64,000 nt of DNA. Origin: Rostratula benghalensis. Taxonomy: Eukaryota > Chordata > Aves > Charadriiformes > Rostratulidae. The notes beneath the pieces are model-generated. The model was not told the origin of the DNA and made no database searches. It saw only the letters and a list, made by a program, of their open reading frames with translations. Where the stretch lies: positions 3,340,998 through 3,404,997 of the forward strand of contig VXAI01000038.1 in the NCBI GenBank assembly GCA_013399305.1, read 5' to 3'. The translations under genes and the position numbers were made by a program. Shown here one piece after another: positions 11,411 through 24,141 of the stretch (position 1 is its first letter; each line of letters begins with the position of its first letter).

Positions 11411-14400
11411 CTGAAAGAACATAAAATGAAAAGTATGTCAGGAAAAGGCAGCTCAAAAATTTCCTGTCAAAACAGAAATTATTTAGATTGTTTATGTAGC
11501 ATTAGTATGGATTCATTCAGGAATAAGTGTTCTTGCAATACAACAATATAATATAACATTCTTTTTAATAATAGCCTTATTCTGGACCAGTATTTTTCAT
11601 CAAGTTCCTGTTAAGCCAGACATTTCCATAAGTGCACAGCTGCTATTATGCCTGCTTATTTACTGTTTGTACTATGGAGAGTCTAGGATTCCAGCTGTGG
11701 ACATGATGTACTTTATGCTAACACCTTACACATACAAAATGATTTCAGCATTAGTACAGGTAAGAGTTTGTGTTCCTGGTATGTTGTGTGCCTATACAAT
11801 TAATAAAAAATACCCTTACAACACCTTTTCCATCAACCTGCAGTTGGAAAATTTGTTCAATATGTACAAGACACATTGGTGGTTCGAGCACACTCTTATA
11901 GGCTAGTCTACTAGCATTTTCATGTATTTTGCTTAATAGTTGCTTTAAAGAGAGGTTCAGACAAGAAGCTGTTAGAAAGTCATCAGAAATTGACCTTTTG
12001 TCACTGTGTCCATCACTAGGTAGCAGCTTTCATTATGGGATGGCACAGTTATTCTGTCATGACAACATGTTTAATGAAGCAGTCACATGTATTAATGAGC
12101 ATTATATTAGGGTTCAAATGCTGCCCTCAGTAACACTGAGGCTGTTCTGTAGCTCCATAAGTTAAGTCAGAAACAAGGCCCCCCACGTCCATATTTCCCT
12201 TCTGCTGTTGCAGCCAATTCTTCTCATGCCAAAGCCTTTCCCTATTTGAGTGACTGCACTAACTGGATCAGGACACCTGTCTCCTGACAGACAGTTCTGT
12301 GACAAGCCACACATAACAGATGAAAGCCTCTGCTTAATAGAAAATACTTTCTTTCACACACAAAAAGCAGAAGATTTATTTATTTATTAAGAAGAGCGTA
12401 ACAGATGTCGGTTACATGTTTCACACAGTATCTGGGGCATTCCTAAAGTCCATATTCTATGACTAATCTTTATCACTACTATTACCTTTGCCTTGGACAC
12501 ATTCAGGACTAACTGATCTCTCTTCCCAACCACCTGGTAAGCTTTTCACTTTCTGTTTCTACTAATCCTCTTCCCTGACTTAAGTCATCATTATGGAATA
12601 AACAGAAGAGAAATCTAGTAACTGGTCTCTCATTAATGTCTTTCTCCTGTATACATAAAGGGTGAAGAACTTGAAGATGAAGATCCATGAGATGTATTAT
12701 CCTTGTTGACATGGCTACTCTTGTGGAGTCCTTCCACGCTCCAGTGCTACATTACATTGCACAAAACAGAAACAGTGACAGATTTACCACTTGACAACCA
12801 TTTTATTTTCATATGACAGTAATAAGCAACAAGCTGCACTACACGTTAAATAGGATGACAATGTAATAGGCAAGGTGTTCACTCTGGAGAAAAGAGAGTA
12901 TGCTTTAGGTTTCTGATGGCAGTTACCTTTTGTTATCACTGCAGAAAACAAGACACTATAGTGTAGAGGCACAAACCATTAAGTGAAATTAAAAGTGAAA
13001 AGGTTCCTGATATTGAAACAACCTTTCTGAGCTCATAAATGTAGTTTCAAAGAATATACTTGAAGTTCACAGTACTGACACACACTCAATTCATACTTCC
13101 AAATGCAAATAGAAACACTGAAGAACCTCCAGCTTTATAGGAGACATGTAGTATTCAGGAGCAGCGTGTGTTTTATCACCTGGTACCTGAACTTTTTTGT
13201 TACACACCTGGTACTGGAAAAAGAGCAAAACCACAAAAGCGTTACATTATTATATTTATTTGCAAACATTTTTCAGTGAACACTTTTGTAGCCTGAATGA
13301 ATCTTCAGTTAACAAGAATATGAAGTCCCAGTTCAATCCACATCGAAAACACAAGCTCAGTAAACAGAGTACAATAGTTACTGAATAGCTATTTCCTGAT
13401 GTATCATTCACATCTGCTTCCAGAGAAAACCTCTCCAGAAAACATTACATGAGAAAGTGAAACCCGGAAATGTTGTTCATGGTTCAACTATAAAGGCAAA
13501 TAATTTGAATTATTCAAGGAGAAGATATCAAATCATCCAGAAGCCAATACATATATGCTTCAAATCAGCAGCATTTCTAAAATGCCATCATTAATAAGTT
13601 CCACAACATTAGGATAGGTGTGCTATTTCTTTCCATAAAAAAATACTCTTACTTTGGAAGAGAAATATAGTCTCTAAAAATATGTGTTTTGTTCTTTCAA
13701 GCTCTTTAGGACATCTCACACATACAGGTAGTTGTGGAAAATACAAAAGATCGGTATTTCTTTTGACACACAGCTTGTAGAGTCTTTTTGTTACTAGATT
13801 ATTTTATTCATGTACAGTATCATTATTTTTTTAATCAGCTCAAGCAGAGAAATTACTATTGTTTGTGTTAGAGTTAAAGATGACAGGAAAGTCAGCTTTT
13901 GTGCTGCTTCAGTGGGGCGGAATGCACTAAAAGAATTAAGAAACTATGAAATACTTAGTAGCTTCAGATTTCTAGTAGCTGCATATATACTGTAATTAGA
14001 ATCTAAACAAAAAGTGATATACACATGGATATACACATGCACCAAAAATTCAAATTGTAATAGCATGTGCTTTACAAACAAGAATGGGTTTTCTGACACA
14101 TTAGTGCTAAAAGCCACAGTGTCTCTATTGAAGATCTAACCAGCCAGCCTGCCCATGTAACTCATTTCACAATACAAACACACCAGTCTCAGAATCTATA
14201 CAACACCCATTCCCAGAAAAGCACCACAGAAAGATAAAAACATTCATTTTTTCCTTGGAGGCATGCCAGAGAAACACGGATGGTACTCTAAGATCCTTTT
14301 CACTCAGGAGATCCGCACACATGCTTGGCTGGAGCCAGCTGCCCAGCAGCCAGTGTAGCCATGGGAGCAGGAGTCGGTGATGCGTAGCTGTGCTCTAGTG

Positions 14401-14861
14401 CAGTACTGCCTCTGCTGCCTCCCACCCCATGCACCCACTCACACACACTTCAGTAGGGTGCAACCAACAGCCAAGCACCTTCAGAATGGTTTTGTGTCAG
14501 ACTGGATCTCAGGATGAACAGAGCCCACCCTGCTGTTTACTTAGAGTGGAAGGCTCAGTCCCCCACATGCACACTTGAGGAATTTTTTTTTCCCCACAAA
14601 AGCAATGAAATCCTCCTGCATATATTGGAAGAGGAAAGAGGTCTCCTCCAGACAGTATCACACTACCTGAGGAAGCTTTTCCTAGAGATGTATGCTACCC
14701 CGTGCTGAGCCCTTCAGACCATGCTGACAGCAGGAAGCTATTTGACTGTCATAGTGTAAATCACTGGAGAGTCCTAAGAACTCTCATGCTGTCAGTTCCA
14801 GATAGCATGACAAAGACCAAAATAACCAACACATTCCAGAAGGCCATGCAAGTAGGACAGT
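11411..14861. other. A+T-rich non-coding DNA
   Basis: There is no recognised gene or repeat. A tiny possible minus-strand microexon at 12,927-12,938 is discussed in the findings. About 14,310-14,470 is locally richer in G+C but lacks CpG clustering or a promoter-like arrangement I could defend. Confidence 0.5.
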
Positions 14862-15252
14862 AGAATCACACCAACTTAGATTGGAAAAAACTCTAGAGAC
14901 CATATGTTCAAGACCAACCTCAAAGTTAGACCCAAAGCAAGACCAGGTTGCTGTATACCTAGCATTCTGAACGTCTCCATGGATAAACATGGCCCAACTT
15001 CTTCCTGACAACCTGCTTCAGTGGGTAACTACCATCACTTAGAAATCTTCCCCCACCCCTTACATTTAACTGCAATTTCTCTAATTGCAGCTTATGCCTA
15101 GTCTCCTCTGCCCTTTCACTGTACGCTTTCAGGAGTTGTCATGGGGTCTATAAACTTCCTTTAAGTAATACAATGAAATCTTCCCCTTTATCTTTGCTCA
15201 GAAGAGACCCAGTCCTTCCAGTTTCTCCCTATATATTGTGTTCCAGCCTTCT
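14862..15252 (-). mobile_element. Old diverged CR1 LINE fragment
   Basis: The plus strand carries, in order, the complement of CR1 3' landmarks. First comes agaatcac with a degenerate 'ttggaaaaaactctagagacc' core. Then come aacctgcttcagtgggt, a 'cagctta(t)gcctagtctcctctgccctttcactg' block, and a 'gtctataaacttcc..cagaagagacccagtccttcc' block ending ttccagcctt. These match the C-terminal endonuclease/RT LINE tail and 3' end in the order expected of a minus-strand CR1. Many substitutions and indels make it much older than the copies at 28.9, 46.2 and 60.6 kb, and no coding frame survives. Confidence 0.75.
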
Positions 15253-18200
15253 AACAATTACTTGTTGATACAATTGACAATACCAAGTTCAGCAGTGTCA
15301 CCATGTCATTCTTGCTACCTGGTGTCTTTCTCTGTTTACTGCTACCACTGAGGAGCTTCACAAGGTCGCTCATTTCTAGGATTTTTTCAGTTATAGGAAT
15401 ATCCTACTGCATGGCTGCAGAACACTTCTGACCACAGTCAAGACAAATTGTAAATCGTGCTTGGATTTGAGCCTATTTCTTGACCAAGATGTCATTCCCA
15501 GTGCCTAATAGAATAAGACCAGGTGACAGAAGCATGAGACCATGAAAAGTCATGCAGAAACATGACCTCTACAGGCAGCAGCAAAAGCTCATTCATTATC
15601 ACTGAAGACAATCAGAAAACTGCAATACAAAATGGAGTTATGGAGGATGATACCTCCTGATCCAAGTTCAACTTTCCTCTGCAACTACCAATACTTTTTT
15701 CCCCCTCACTAAAACCAAAATGCCTTTTTTACACCAAAATAAAAAACCTGGTGAAAAAAACATCTGCCTACATCAGAACATGAAATTCTGTCCACTTAAG
15801 TAAAAGAAATCACAGCACTGGCCCATGGTCCAGCAGTTTTACTGACAAAGCAACAGCTGTTATTCTCTAGTGCCTGCTGGGTTTGAGGTGAGTATGGAAG
15901 ACGATGATTAAATTTCACATTGCAGGGGCCAGACACATGCCACACAAAGCTTCATTAGGAACCACAAAAAAAAAAAAAAACAAAAGGAAAAGTCAAGTTT
16001 GAAATCAGTCATCAGCTTGTACCTGAATGAGCTCTAAGTCCTATTCTGAATGGAAGGAGGTACACATGAACGTACTAACTGCAGATGCCACTTTGCTTTC
16101 TACCCAGCTGCTCATCACAGCCTGTCTAACCATTCCGGGCTGCACATGTTCATTTTTCCTGACTCCTCACAAAGTGTCACAGCAATATTTTCCCTGCTTC
16201 CTTACTTTTTGCCATCCTGTCCTCTTGTCAGCTGAAGCTTGCATACACTGATGGCTTAGAAGGCTTTGGCATTAGACTGAGACTCTTCAAAGCTGAAAAA
16301 CCTGTGTTTTCTCTAAAGTAATCTTTTCTAACCCTCTCTTCCACTTATTTCAATATTCTCATTGGCTTTTGTTCCCTGTTTGGTTTCCGGTCTAAATACA
16401 GCCAGTTCTAGCTACTTCCTCCCAGAAGCTCTGTCTCCTATGAACATACAATAATCTTGTAGACTTGAGTGGAACTAGTATGGACAATGAGGCATTGGAC
16501 ACAACAGCAGGGTAGGATGAAGTGGAATAGGTATCATTTAATACAGTTCTACTTCACATGGTCATGCCTGGAAAAAGGCTCTCAAACCAAGGAGGGGTCT
16601 ATTGACAGAAGACTGGGAACTGACTATGTCTAAAAAAGGTGACATGATGAAGCTATAAAACACAACTTAAAATTCACCACATGGTCACCCCTAGAGGACA
16701 ATTTAGAGGTCCTTGGGATTTTGGTTTTTGGTTTGTTGGGTTTGGTAGGGATTAGACAGAACTAGAGATCTTTTGAATTGCCATTTTAGCCAAGCCACTT
16801 CCCCACAGCAAGCAAGATAATGCATTTTGTCCTTTAACCAACACCAGGGAAGACAACTTAGTCAGATTTGAACATCAACTGACAATGCATCAGAAATGAA
16901 CACTCAAAGTAGAAACTGACAGTAACAAAAGAAACCCTTAATAGCTGACTTAATTGCCTTAGAGAAGCACCTGCAAACTCTGCAGACTAGTAGGAGAAGG
17001 AAGCCAGCACCCGAACAGCAATGCAGGTGTCATGAACAGATCATTGTTTCCAGATCATGAAAATTCCTTTGGAAAATTCCACCCAATTTCCGGGCCTTAC
17101 ATGCCCTGAGCTTCACAGAAAATAACTTGAAAGTGATTTTACTAAATGGCAGTTGAGTTCTGGCAAAGCTAAGAAGATACTTGTGTGAAACATTGAGAAA
17201 ATTATTTACCAATACATGAAACCTGAAAACTGTCTATTTTCCAAGGACATATTTTCATAGAATAAGGACTGTAGTATGTTCTCTGGAGTCCTGCTTCCGC
17301 TCCTAACACTACAGCGATATACATAATATTTCCATAGAATTAGTTTATTCCCAAACTTCCCTTCATGAGAGATTTCTGGCATAAAAATAAAAGTAGACAT
17401 GTAGAGAAATACACTTTCTGCATCAGACTGTCAACAGATCAAAGCAAAGACATTGAGAGAAAGCTGTACTGAAAGCAACTCAAAGAACTCAGAAGTAATA
17501 GCCCCTTTCTTGCTCTGAAAAAAAAAATCAAGAAGCTTAAAAAAAATATTACAGAGATGGAGTAAATTTAAGAAAACAGTAATACAAAAATTAAGGTAAG
17601 TATATAATTGGATCTAGGCAATATACTTCAGTTACTAGTTTTGTTTCTGGTACTATAAATACTGGGTATTTCTTAGCTTAATAAAGCCACATATGCTACT
17701 GCTGGTCAAGTGTTGACAAGTCTTAGTAAACTCTCCATAAAATATTTCAATATTTTGAAGACTCTATGCTTGAAGTGTTAGATATGTTATATTTTGAGTT
17801 TATCATCTTGATTTGAGATACCCATTTCACAAAATCAAAACATTTGTGTCAATGTTTCAATACATAAAAAGATGCCTTCTCTTACTAGAATTAGTCCCTC
17901 AAAAATATGAGGCTATTAACATTGTGAAAAATATCTCAGCCTCTCTTTGGCTATGAAGACTCATAATGAGAAAAATCAAACTTAAAACGTCAACACTTCA
18001 GTATATACCAAAAATCCAACAGTTCTAATTGCATTGGTGTCATTGAGCCAGACTAATAAGATATGTGCATTTACTGTATACTGTTGTATGTTTCTTGGGA
18101 CGAATCATAGTAAAATACATCCAATACAGTAAAGGAAAAGGTTGTGTTATGACTCATAAATATTTATAAACCAGAAAAACAGTAAAGTTTGGTTTGATGC

Positions 18201-20195
18201 TCAGGAAAAAAAAAAAAATTATTTTCATCAATCCTGTTCTTTAAGAGCTTCATTATGCTACATTTTTAATCTTTATATAAATGACCTTGATACAATGAAT
18301 AAATTGAGCAAGACTAGCACCTAGTGGTCAAAGACAGCAATTTTTTTTTTTTTCTCATGAGCTCTTCTATTCACTGGGGAGGTGGTTTGGGCATATTTTT
18401 TTTCCTCCACAGAACTGTGTCAAATACCAAATCTGCACAGTGATATCACATAAGCGGCAAATTAATATATTAAGAAACCCCATTGTGTAATTTATCTCCA
18501 GCAGTTTTTTAAAAGCAATTCCATATTCTTGATTTCACCTGGAGGATTGTGGGTTTTTTTCCTGAAGCACACATAAATGTCTACCTTAAAAGCCTACTCA
18601 TACTTCTTCAAGAATATGCAGTGTTGAGTTCAGACAATACTCCTTTGATCATCAGAAGTGAAATGGAAAACTGAGAAGAGATTTCAGGTAAACAAGTCTC
18701 AACTGAAGGGGGAAGTGAAACGGAGCCTAAATGGGCAAAGCCTGAAAGGAAGTAGTCAGCATCAGTTCTGCAGTGGAAAGAGTTTGGGGTGTTCTTGGCA
18801 TTTTGGCCAGGGGTGAGGTGTATGTTTTGTGTTTATGTAAAGAAGAATGCAAGACAAGGGGAAAAAAGAACCACAAAAAAATCCCCCACCCACAAAGCTG
18901 AAGCTCTGCAAGGCTATAGTACTGGTATTCCAAAGTCCATAGGAGATCCTGTCACATCCCAAAAGATTACAAAGGCTGGTGTCTGCCCTCAGCAGCCTAC
19001 TCTTTAGGCCCCCACACTGGTATTGTACCAGGGCAATTATGTCAGTCTGTAGGATGACCTCAGCAAGGGCACAGAAGCCAACGTTTCTGGGGTTTGACTG
19101 GACAATCGGCATACTGTAAATATTTGTCACACTGGAAGAGAAAACAGTTGTCCATCTCAGATGTTTCCTCCTTGCTTTCAAACCATTTTCTGTCTCCATC
19201 AAGACCAACAAAAAGTGAAAGGATGTAATTTTTTCAGGAAGTATTGGTGCTATTTCTCTTCAAATAATTTTGAAAAGCAGACTTAACTGCTTTTTACATA
19301 AACTAGGAGACTATCATGAGAAGACAGGGCACATTTTTACAAATCTAGGACTTCAGCAGCTACCTCAACCACTAGAGAGAGCTAGGCCTAGGCTGAAATA
19401 CCAGTTATTTGCATTAGCACCTCATTCCTTGGTTATAAGGAATTGGTTATGCTTGGTTATAAAGCATCAGTAAGGTGGACGTAAGAGGGCTCGAGAAAGC
19501 GAGCAAGAAAAGAAACTCTTAGCTGCTGTTACAATTTGTTATGCCTCATAACTACACTCACGAGAATAAGATTTGACTCCCACTCACCACTGAAAAAAAA
19601 TAGTCCAAGTAAGTGATATTTCAAAAAAGTCTCCTTATTACCACCTACCAGATAAATTATCTTAATAACTTAAGACCTTACAAACCCCAGAAGAAAAAGG
19701 CACTAGTCTGTCAATCTGGAACTCCGAAGTAACATACAATATCTACTTTAATTGCCTTTTTCCCAGTGAATATTTATTGTTAATTAACAAGAGTTACAAA
19801 AACTCCAGAAGAAACTAAATGCTCTGCTGCTAGAAAGTAGTTACAGTGTAACTCATTAAATTCATAGTTCAGGAACCTTCAAGATGTTCAGCTTTACTGC
19901 AATGCAAGTAATAATTGTTTACTTCATTCATTGCAGATTATGAAAATAGGAACACTTTTCAATAGCTCCTATGGAGCTCCTATGCTCAATCTAAAGAACC
20001 TTCGATGGACATAAACATGACTTTTATTCAAAGTCAACTTGAACTTAGAAGTCACTGATAAACATTTACTGCACCTGATTTGCTGCATCAACAAACATCA
20101 GTAAACTTATCCAAGGTCACTATTCTTGACAAGGTATATTTCTAATTCTGATATAAGGTATCACTTCAACTGTCTCAACATAGTTCACACATCCC
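15253..20195. other. Non-coding DNA, no feature recognised
   Basis: The stretch is A+T-rich. The longest open frame in the window's unique DNA (149 codons, minus strand, 18,762-19,211) lies here but shows no domain, signal or splice support. There are short A-runs at 15,965-15,980 and a G/T-rich patch near 16,715-16,750. Confidence 0.5.
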
Positions 20196-20228
20196 CATTC
20201 TTGGGTACTGATGAGATACCCAAGAATG
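20196..20228. repeat. 12-bp perfect inverted repeat (hairpin)
   Basis: CATTCTTGGGTA at 20,196-20,207 is exactly complementary to TACCCAAGAATG at 20,217-20,228, with a 9-nt loop, ctgatgaga. Pairing does not extend beyond the 12 bp. It is too short for a typical microRNA precursor and may be a chance palindrome or the remnant of a small inverted-repeat element. Confidence 0.9.
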
Positions 20229-20580
20229 CTGAGCCAGAGCTATGATCAGCAGCTTTATTCTTTCAGCACAGTTCACCTCTTAAGCACAGAAAGGGTAAAA
20301 GTGTACTCTGAGGGGAAACAGATTATTCTTGGGACCCAAACCTGAAACAAACACAAAACTCACTACAAGAAGTCTGCGTTTTCACCCTCCATACTAAATG
20401 ATCACGCCACACTGCTGGTATATGCACATGACACTTCTACAAACTACTGTAGATGCAATTTACAGTTGCTGTAAGAGGGGACAATTCAACCCACCATCTT
20501 AATGCTTTGTTTGGGGTAGCATAGAAAAGGAAAGCAGCAAACAAGTGTCAGAATATTCAAAGGCTCCTCTTCTATTCCAG

Positions 20581-20606
20581 GACAGATTTGAGCTAGGGGC
20601 TTCAAG
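20581..20606 (+). other. Candidate 26-nt microexon
   Basis: An excellent acceptor (ctcctcttctattccag) is followed 26 nt later by an excellent donor (aag|gtaaga). The segment is not a multiple of three. No partner exon is identified, so this is a splice-site observation rather than a gene call. Confidence 0.15.
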
Positions 20607-20829
20607 GTAAGAATTCCAGTCTAGTTATTCCAAGACAGTAAAAACAGATCTCTACAAATCCAGTATTGTCGCTGCATCCAAGTTTCTCAGCCCGTGGGCA
20701 GCAATCAATCTGTTTTGACCATGACACTGTAAAACACACAGCAAGGAGTGACTTAACCGTATATTATTACCAGAAATAAAGGAGATGTTCACCTGGAATT
20801 GTGGAGTTTTCAGCTTCTTTGAAAAAACC

Positions 20830-20833
<4 letters not shown>

Positions 20834-20860
<27 letters not shown>

Positions 20861-20861
20861 T
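20834..20861. repeat. (TA)n microsatellite
   Basis: An uninterrupted alternating TA run of about 14 units. Confidence 0.95.
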
Positions 20862-23800
20862 CTCCCTTCAACCTGGCCATGTAATTTTTTCCTCAAACCC
20901 CCATCATTTCGTTCATTTTGACTACGTCAAACAGGACATCTGCATTTCACCTACAAACCCAGAAGGGCACTGCTGAACTCCCAAGGATACATGGAATGTG
21001 ACAGATTCTGTGCACACAGTGGCTGATTACGGCTGAGGACCCTCACTCTGATGCTCATGCATCGAAGTACAAACCTGACACAGAACAGCATCTAAGGGAT
21101 CCCGAGTGTAACATGAAACTCCACACAGAAAGGGTACCAAAAGTCATAAGACGACTATCAACAGTTTCAAACACTGCTCTCATCTTTCCAATACTCTTCA
21201 GTCTACATGGTGGTGATGAATGATACACCCTGTATTGGTTTCTCAACTGTCTAAAAGCTATTATTATTAGTTACCAACAAATACCACCAACGGGAATTTA
21301 CATGAAAATATCTGTCTGTATCCAGCTGATCACCACAGGTGAATCTTCCCCTTGCCCATCATCATGTTGCACATGAACTTTTTATTGCTGGAATCAGAAT
21401 AACTTCAGAATGGACACACAAGGAATGTACATATTGGTCAACAATTCACCTATTTATAACTATTTTAAGTACCTAGCCCTCTTTCTTGAAGCATCTTAGA
21501 AAATGTTTTCAAATTCAATTCAAAGTATTTGATCTACAAGATCACTAGAACTACTTATTAGTAGTTCCTCTCACAAAATTAAAACAAGGAACCATTGTCC
21601 AGTAATAGCTCTACTCAATGGGAAAAGATGACAGGAGCTTTTAACTCTCAGTTTATGACAACTTCAGACTATATTAGATTTTTAGTGTTGTTCTTGTTGG
21701 TTTTAGGATTTATTGTAATTAGTTCTTTGAGAAATTGCTGCTAGCAGAAATTTTAACACTGTGGAAGAGAAACAAACTTCTCCACCGTAACTGTGGAAGT
21801 TGACTTATGAATGTAATTGTCAAAGGTGATAACAAAGTCTCAGTGTGAGCAGGAGAGCAATACTCACACCAAACATTCCTACCTCCACTAGCCACAACCA
21901 GACTGGCTTGGGATCCAGTGGCAGTTTGTCTGTGGTGACAGATAACTCAGCTGTATGTAATTTGTCATCTTTGAAATGTTTTGCAGCTCCTGTTGAGCTG
22001 TGTTCTGCCAAGAGTGCTACTGGTATCTGGCCTGAGTCATAGCTAGCATGTGTCTATGTTGATGCTATAATGCTGCCGTTCTCATGCTGGTCTCCAGGAC
22101 TCCAAAACAGGTGCTATTGCTCTGAAACCCTGCCACAAGTTACTCTCCACAGTAAGATATTCTGGCTACAGCATGGACACATTCGTGGCAGAAAGTGAAA
22201 TAGAATCATGGTGCACTGATTGATTCCTATACCTTTTCTTCTCCTATTGCCACTCTCAAGGATTTTGTGGTGTCTCAGTCCTGCACAATACACTTTCAGA
22301 TCTGATGCAGTTATTTCCCCCAAGTTTCCACAGCAACCACTGGTTACTGGTCTTGATTTTCCAAGTTTGCAACTGTTTTCTGCAGTATCAATTCTGTTAA
22401 ACCTTGCCATGTTTGAGAGCAAGCAGCCTGGATAAGTATCCTCTCCTTACCTTCAGCCCCTGTTTACTCCCACTGAGTTGTAATATAACCATTATTCATA
22501 GTAATTGCTCTGGTTTTATAATTACTTAAGTCACATGTAGAAATACAAATAGTGGGTCATGACTATGCTGTGTAACCAATTTAGTACTGGTGTTTCAAAT
22601 ACAAAAGTCTAAGCTGAGCTTCAATATAAAATTGAGTTCCTCTTCTTCTCTGATGCCATCAGTGATCATATATTTGCAGGTGTTAATTGCTCTTTTGATA
22701 ATACCAAAACTAACTTTATTAAGGCTAACGGTGGGAATATGGACTACTGCAACTTATTACTAAGGTCCCAAAGGATAAAGAGATACCTCATCCCCTTTTA
22801 GTCCTCCAAATAAGGTGGTTTAATATCAGCAGTGTCCAATTCCCTGAAGACATTATTAACTCAGGCCTGCAGTGTTAAATAAGTCAGATACCAGATCAGA
22901 CAGAATTAGAATAGACAAATTAATCAGCAGAGGATGCATTGTACAATATCCAGTTCAACCTAACTACATGTATATTACTGTTAGAATTTAGAGACAAATT
23001 TTAGCCTTCAATGACAAATTCACTTCTCACAGGCCAGAAGTTAGCTAACAAATGCACTGACTGGTGGGACCAATAGGGCAAGAAAATAAGCCAGAAAGTG
23101 CTGCATAGTATTAGTATGTTAGGCTGCTTAGTGGTTTGAGATTCACAAGGGATATTAATTTTTATTTTTAATAATAAAATATATCGAAACAATTGCAAAT
23201 TTGAGCTGTTTAGAACCTTGTTGCTTTGTCTGCATTTCATCTTACTTAAGTTGCACATTAGTTACTGCTACTATTATTTTCAACAGAACTGCTTCAACAT
23301 CTTCCAGGAAGATTTTGTCTCATGAAATATGCTTATCTCCTGCTGCTTCAAATATGACCATTGCACTGTTTAATGCATCTAGGGCTATTCCAAGTCTAAA
23401 TCTGTAATAATCTTTTCATTCACACAAATCCTTTACTCCAGGCAATAAAAATTATTTCATAAGACTGGCTTTCAATTAAGATGGACAGCATAATTAACTC
23501 TGATACACATTTAGCAGGGTAAAAATGAGACATGGAGTAAGATCCACAAGCCAAGACAAAAAAAAAAAAAAAGTCTTCTTAGTTTAACTCCTCCCATCCA
23601 TATATGCCATATACTGTCCTCCAAGTCTGGGGCAGATTACATAGCCCTCACTCAGATTTTATTCAAGATGTTAAAAGAGTACAGGGTTTGCACAGACTTG
23701 AGAATGCAATGATATGAAAAGCAGGATTTGTATTACACACATTTGTATATCTGGATTGGACTCAACAAGAGAATTAGCTCAATCCAGCTCATCACAGATA

Positions 23801-24054
23801 GCACAGAATCTTGTTTTGGATTAAATTCAGGCAGTAGAACTATTTCTCTCAGAAGATGAAGTGTTTTGGAATGAGTTTGAATGAGATAGTTAAAAACATC
23901 ATATCTAATCTTTTTTAAAATCACACACATGTAAATTGTCACAGCCAGAGAGCCCTATTCACATTCTGCTTTCAACCATACTAGGAAAAAAATCCAAAGG
24001 AAAAATACCATTTAAAAAAATCTTAACTGCTCTGTAATCTTTTGGGAACTGAAA
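20862..24054. other. Non-coding DNA, no feature recognised
   Basis: I see no recognised element. Around 21,830-22,430 the minus strand has open frames of 63 and 102 codons in slightly G+C-richer sequence, without convincing splice sites or similarity to a family I know. Confidence 0.5.
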
Positions 24055-24088
24055 AATATTATTATTATTAACAACAATAATAATAATG
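24055..24088. repeat. (ATT)n/(AAT)n imperfect microsatellite
   Basis: ATT units run into AAC/AAT units, giving a short imperfect trinucleotide repeat. It sits directly beside a possible ancient interspersed repeat at 24,096-24,141. Confidence 0.8.
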
Positions 24089-24095
24089 CTTAACA

Positions 24096-24141
24096 GTGAT
24101 ATAGCACTTTACCTCTTCAAAGCACTGCACAATCATTAACT
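24096..24141 (+). mobile_element. Possible ancient amniote repeat scrap (L2/MIR-like tail)
   Basis: The motif atagcactttacctcttcaaagcac followed by acaatcattaact resembles the 'tagcgcttt..atcttcaaagc(a/g)ctttacaaacattaact' segment common in ancient amniote interspersed repeats. It is recalled by pattern, short and diverged, so the family name is tentative. Confidence 0.33.

Noticed and set aside
18762..19211. 149-codon minus-strand open frame
   Set aside because: No domain, signal peptide, splice pair or poly(A) signal is seen. One chance frame of this size is expected in 64 kb.
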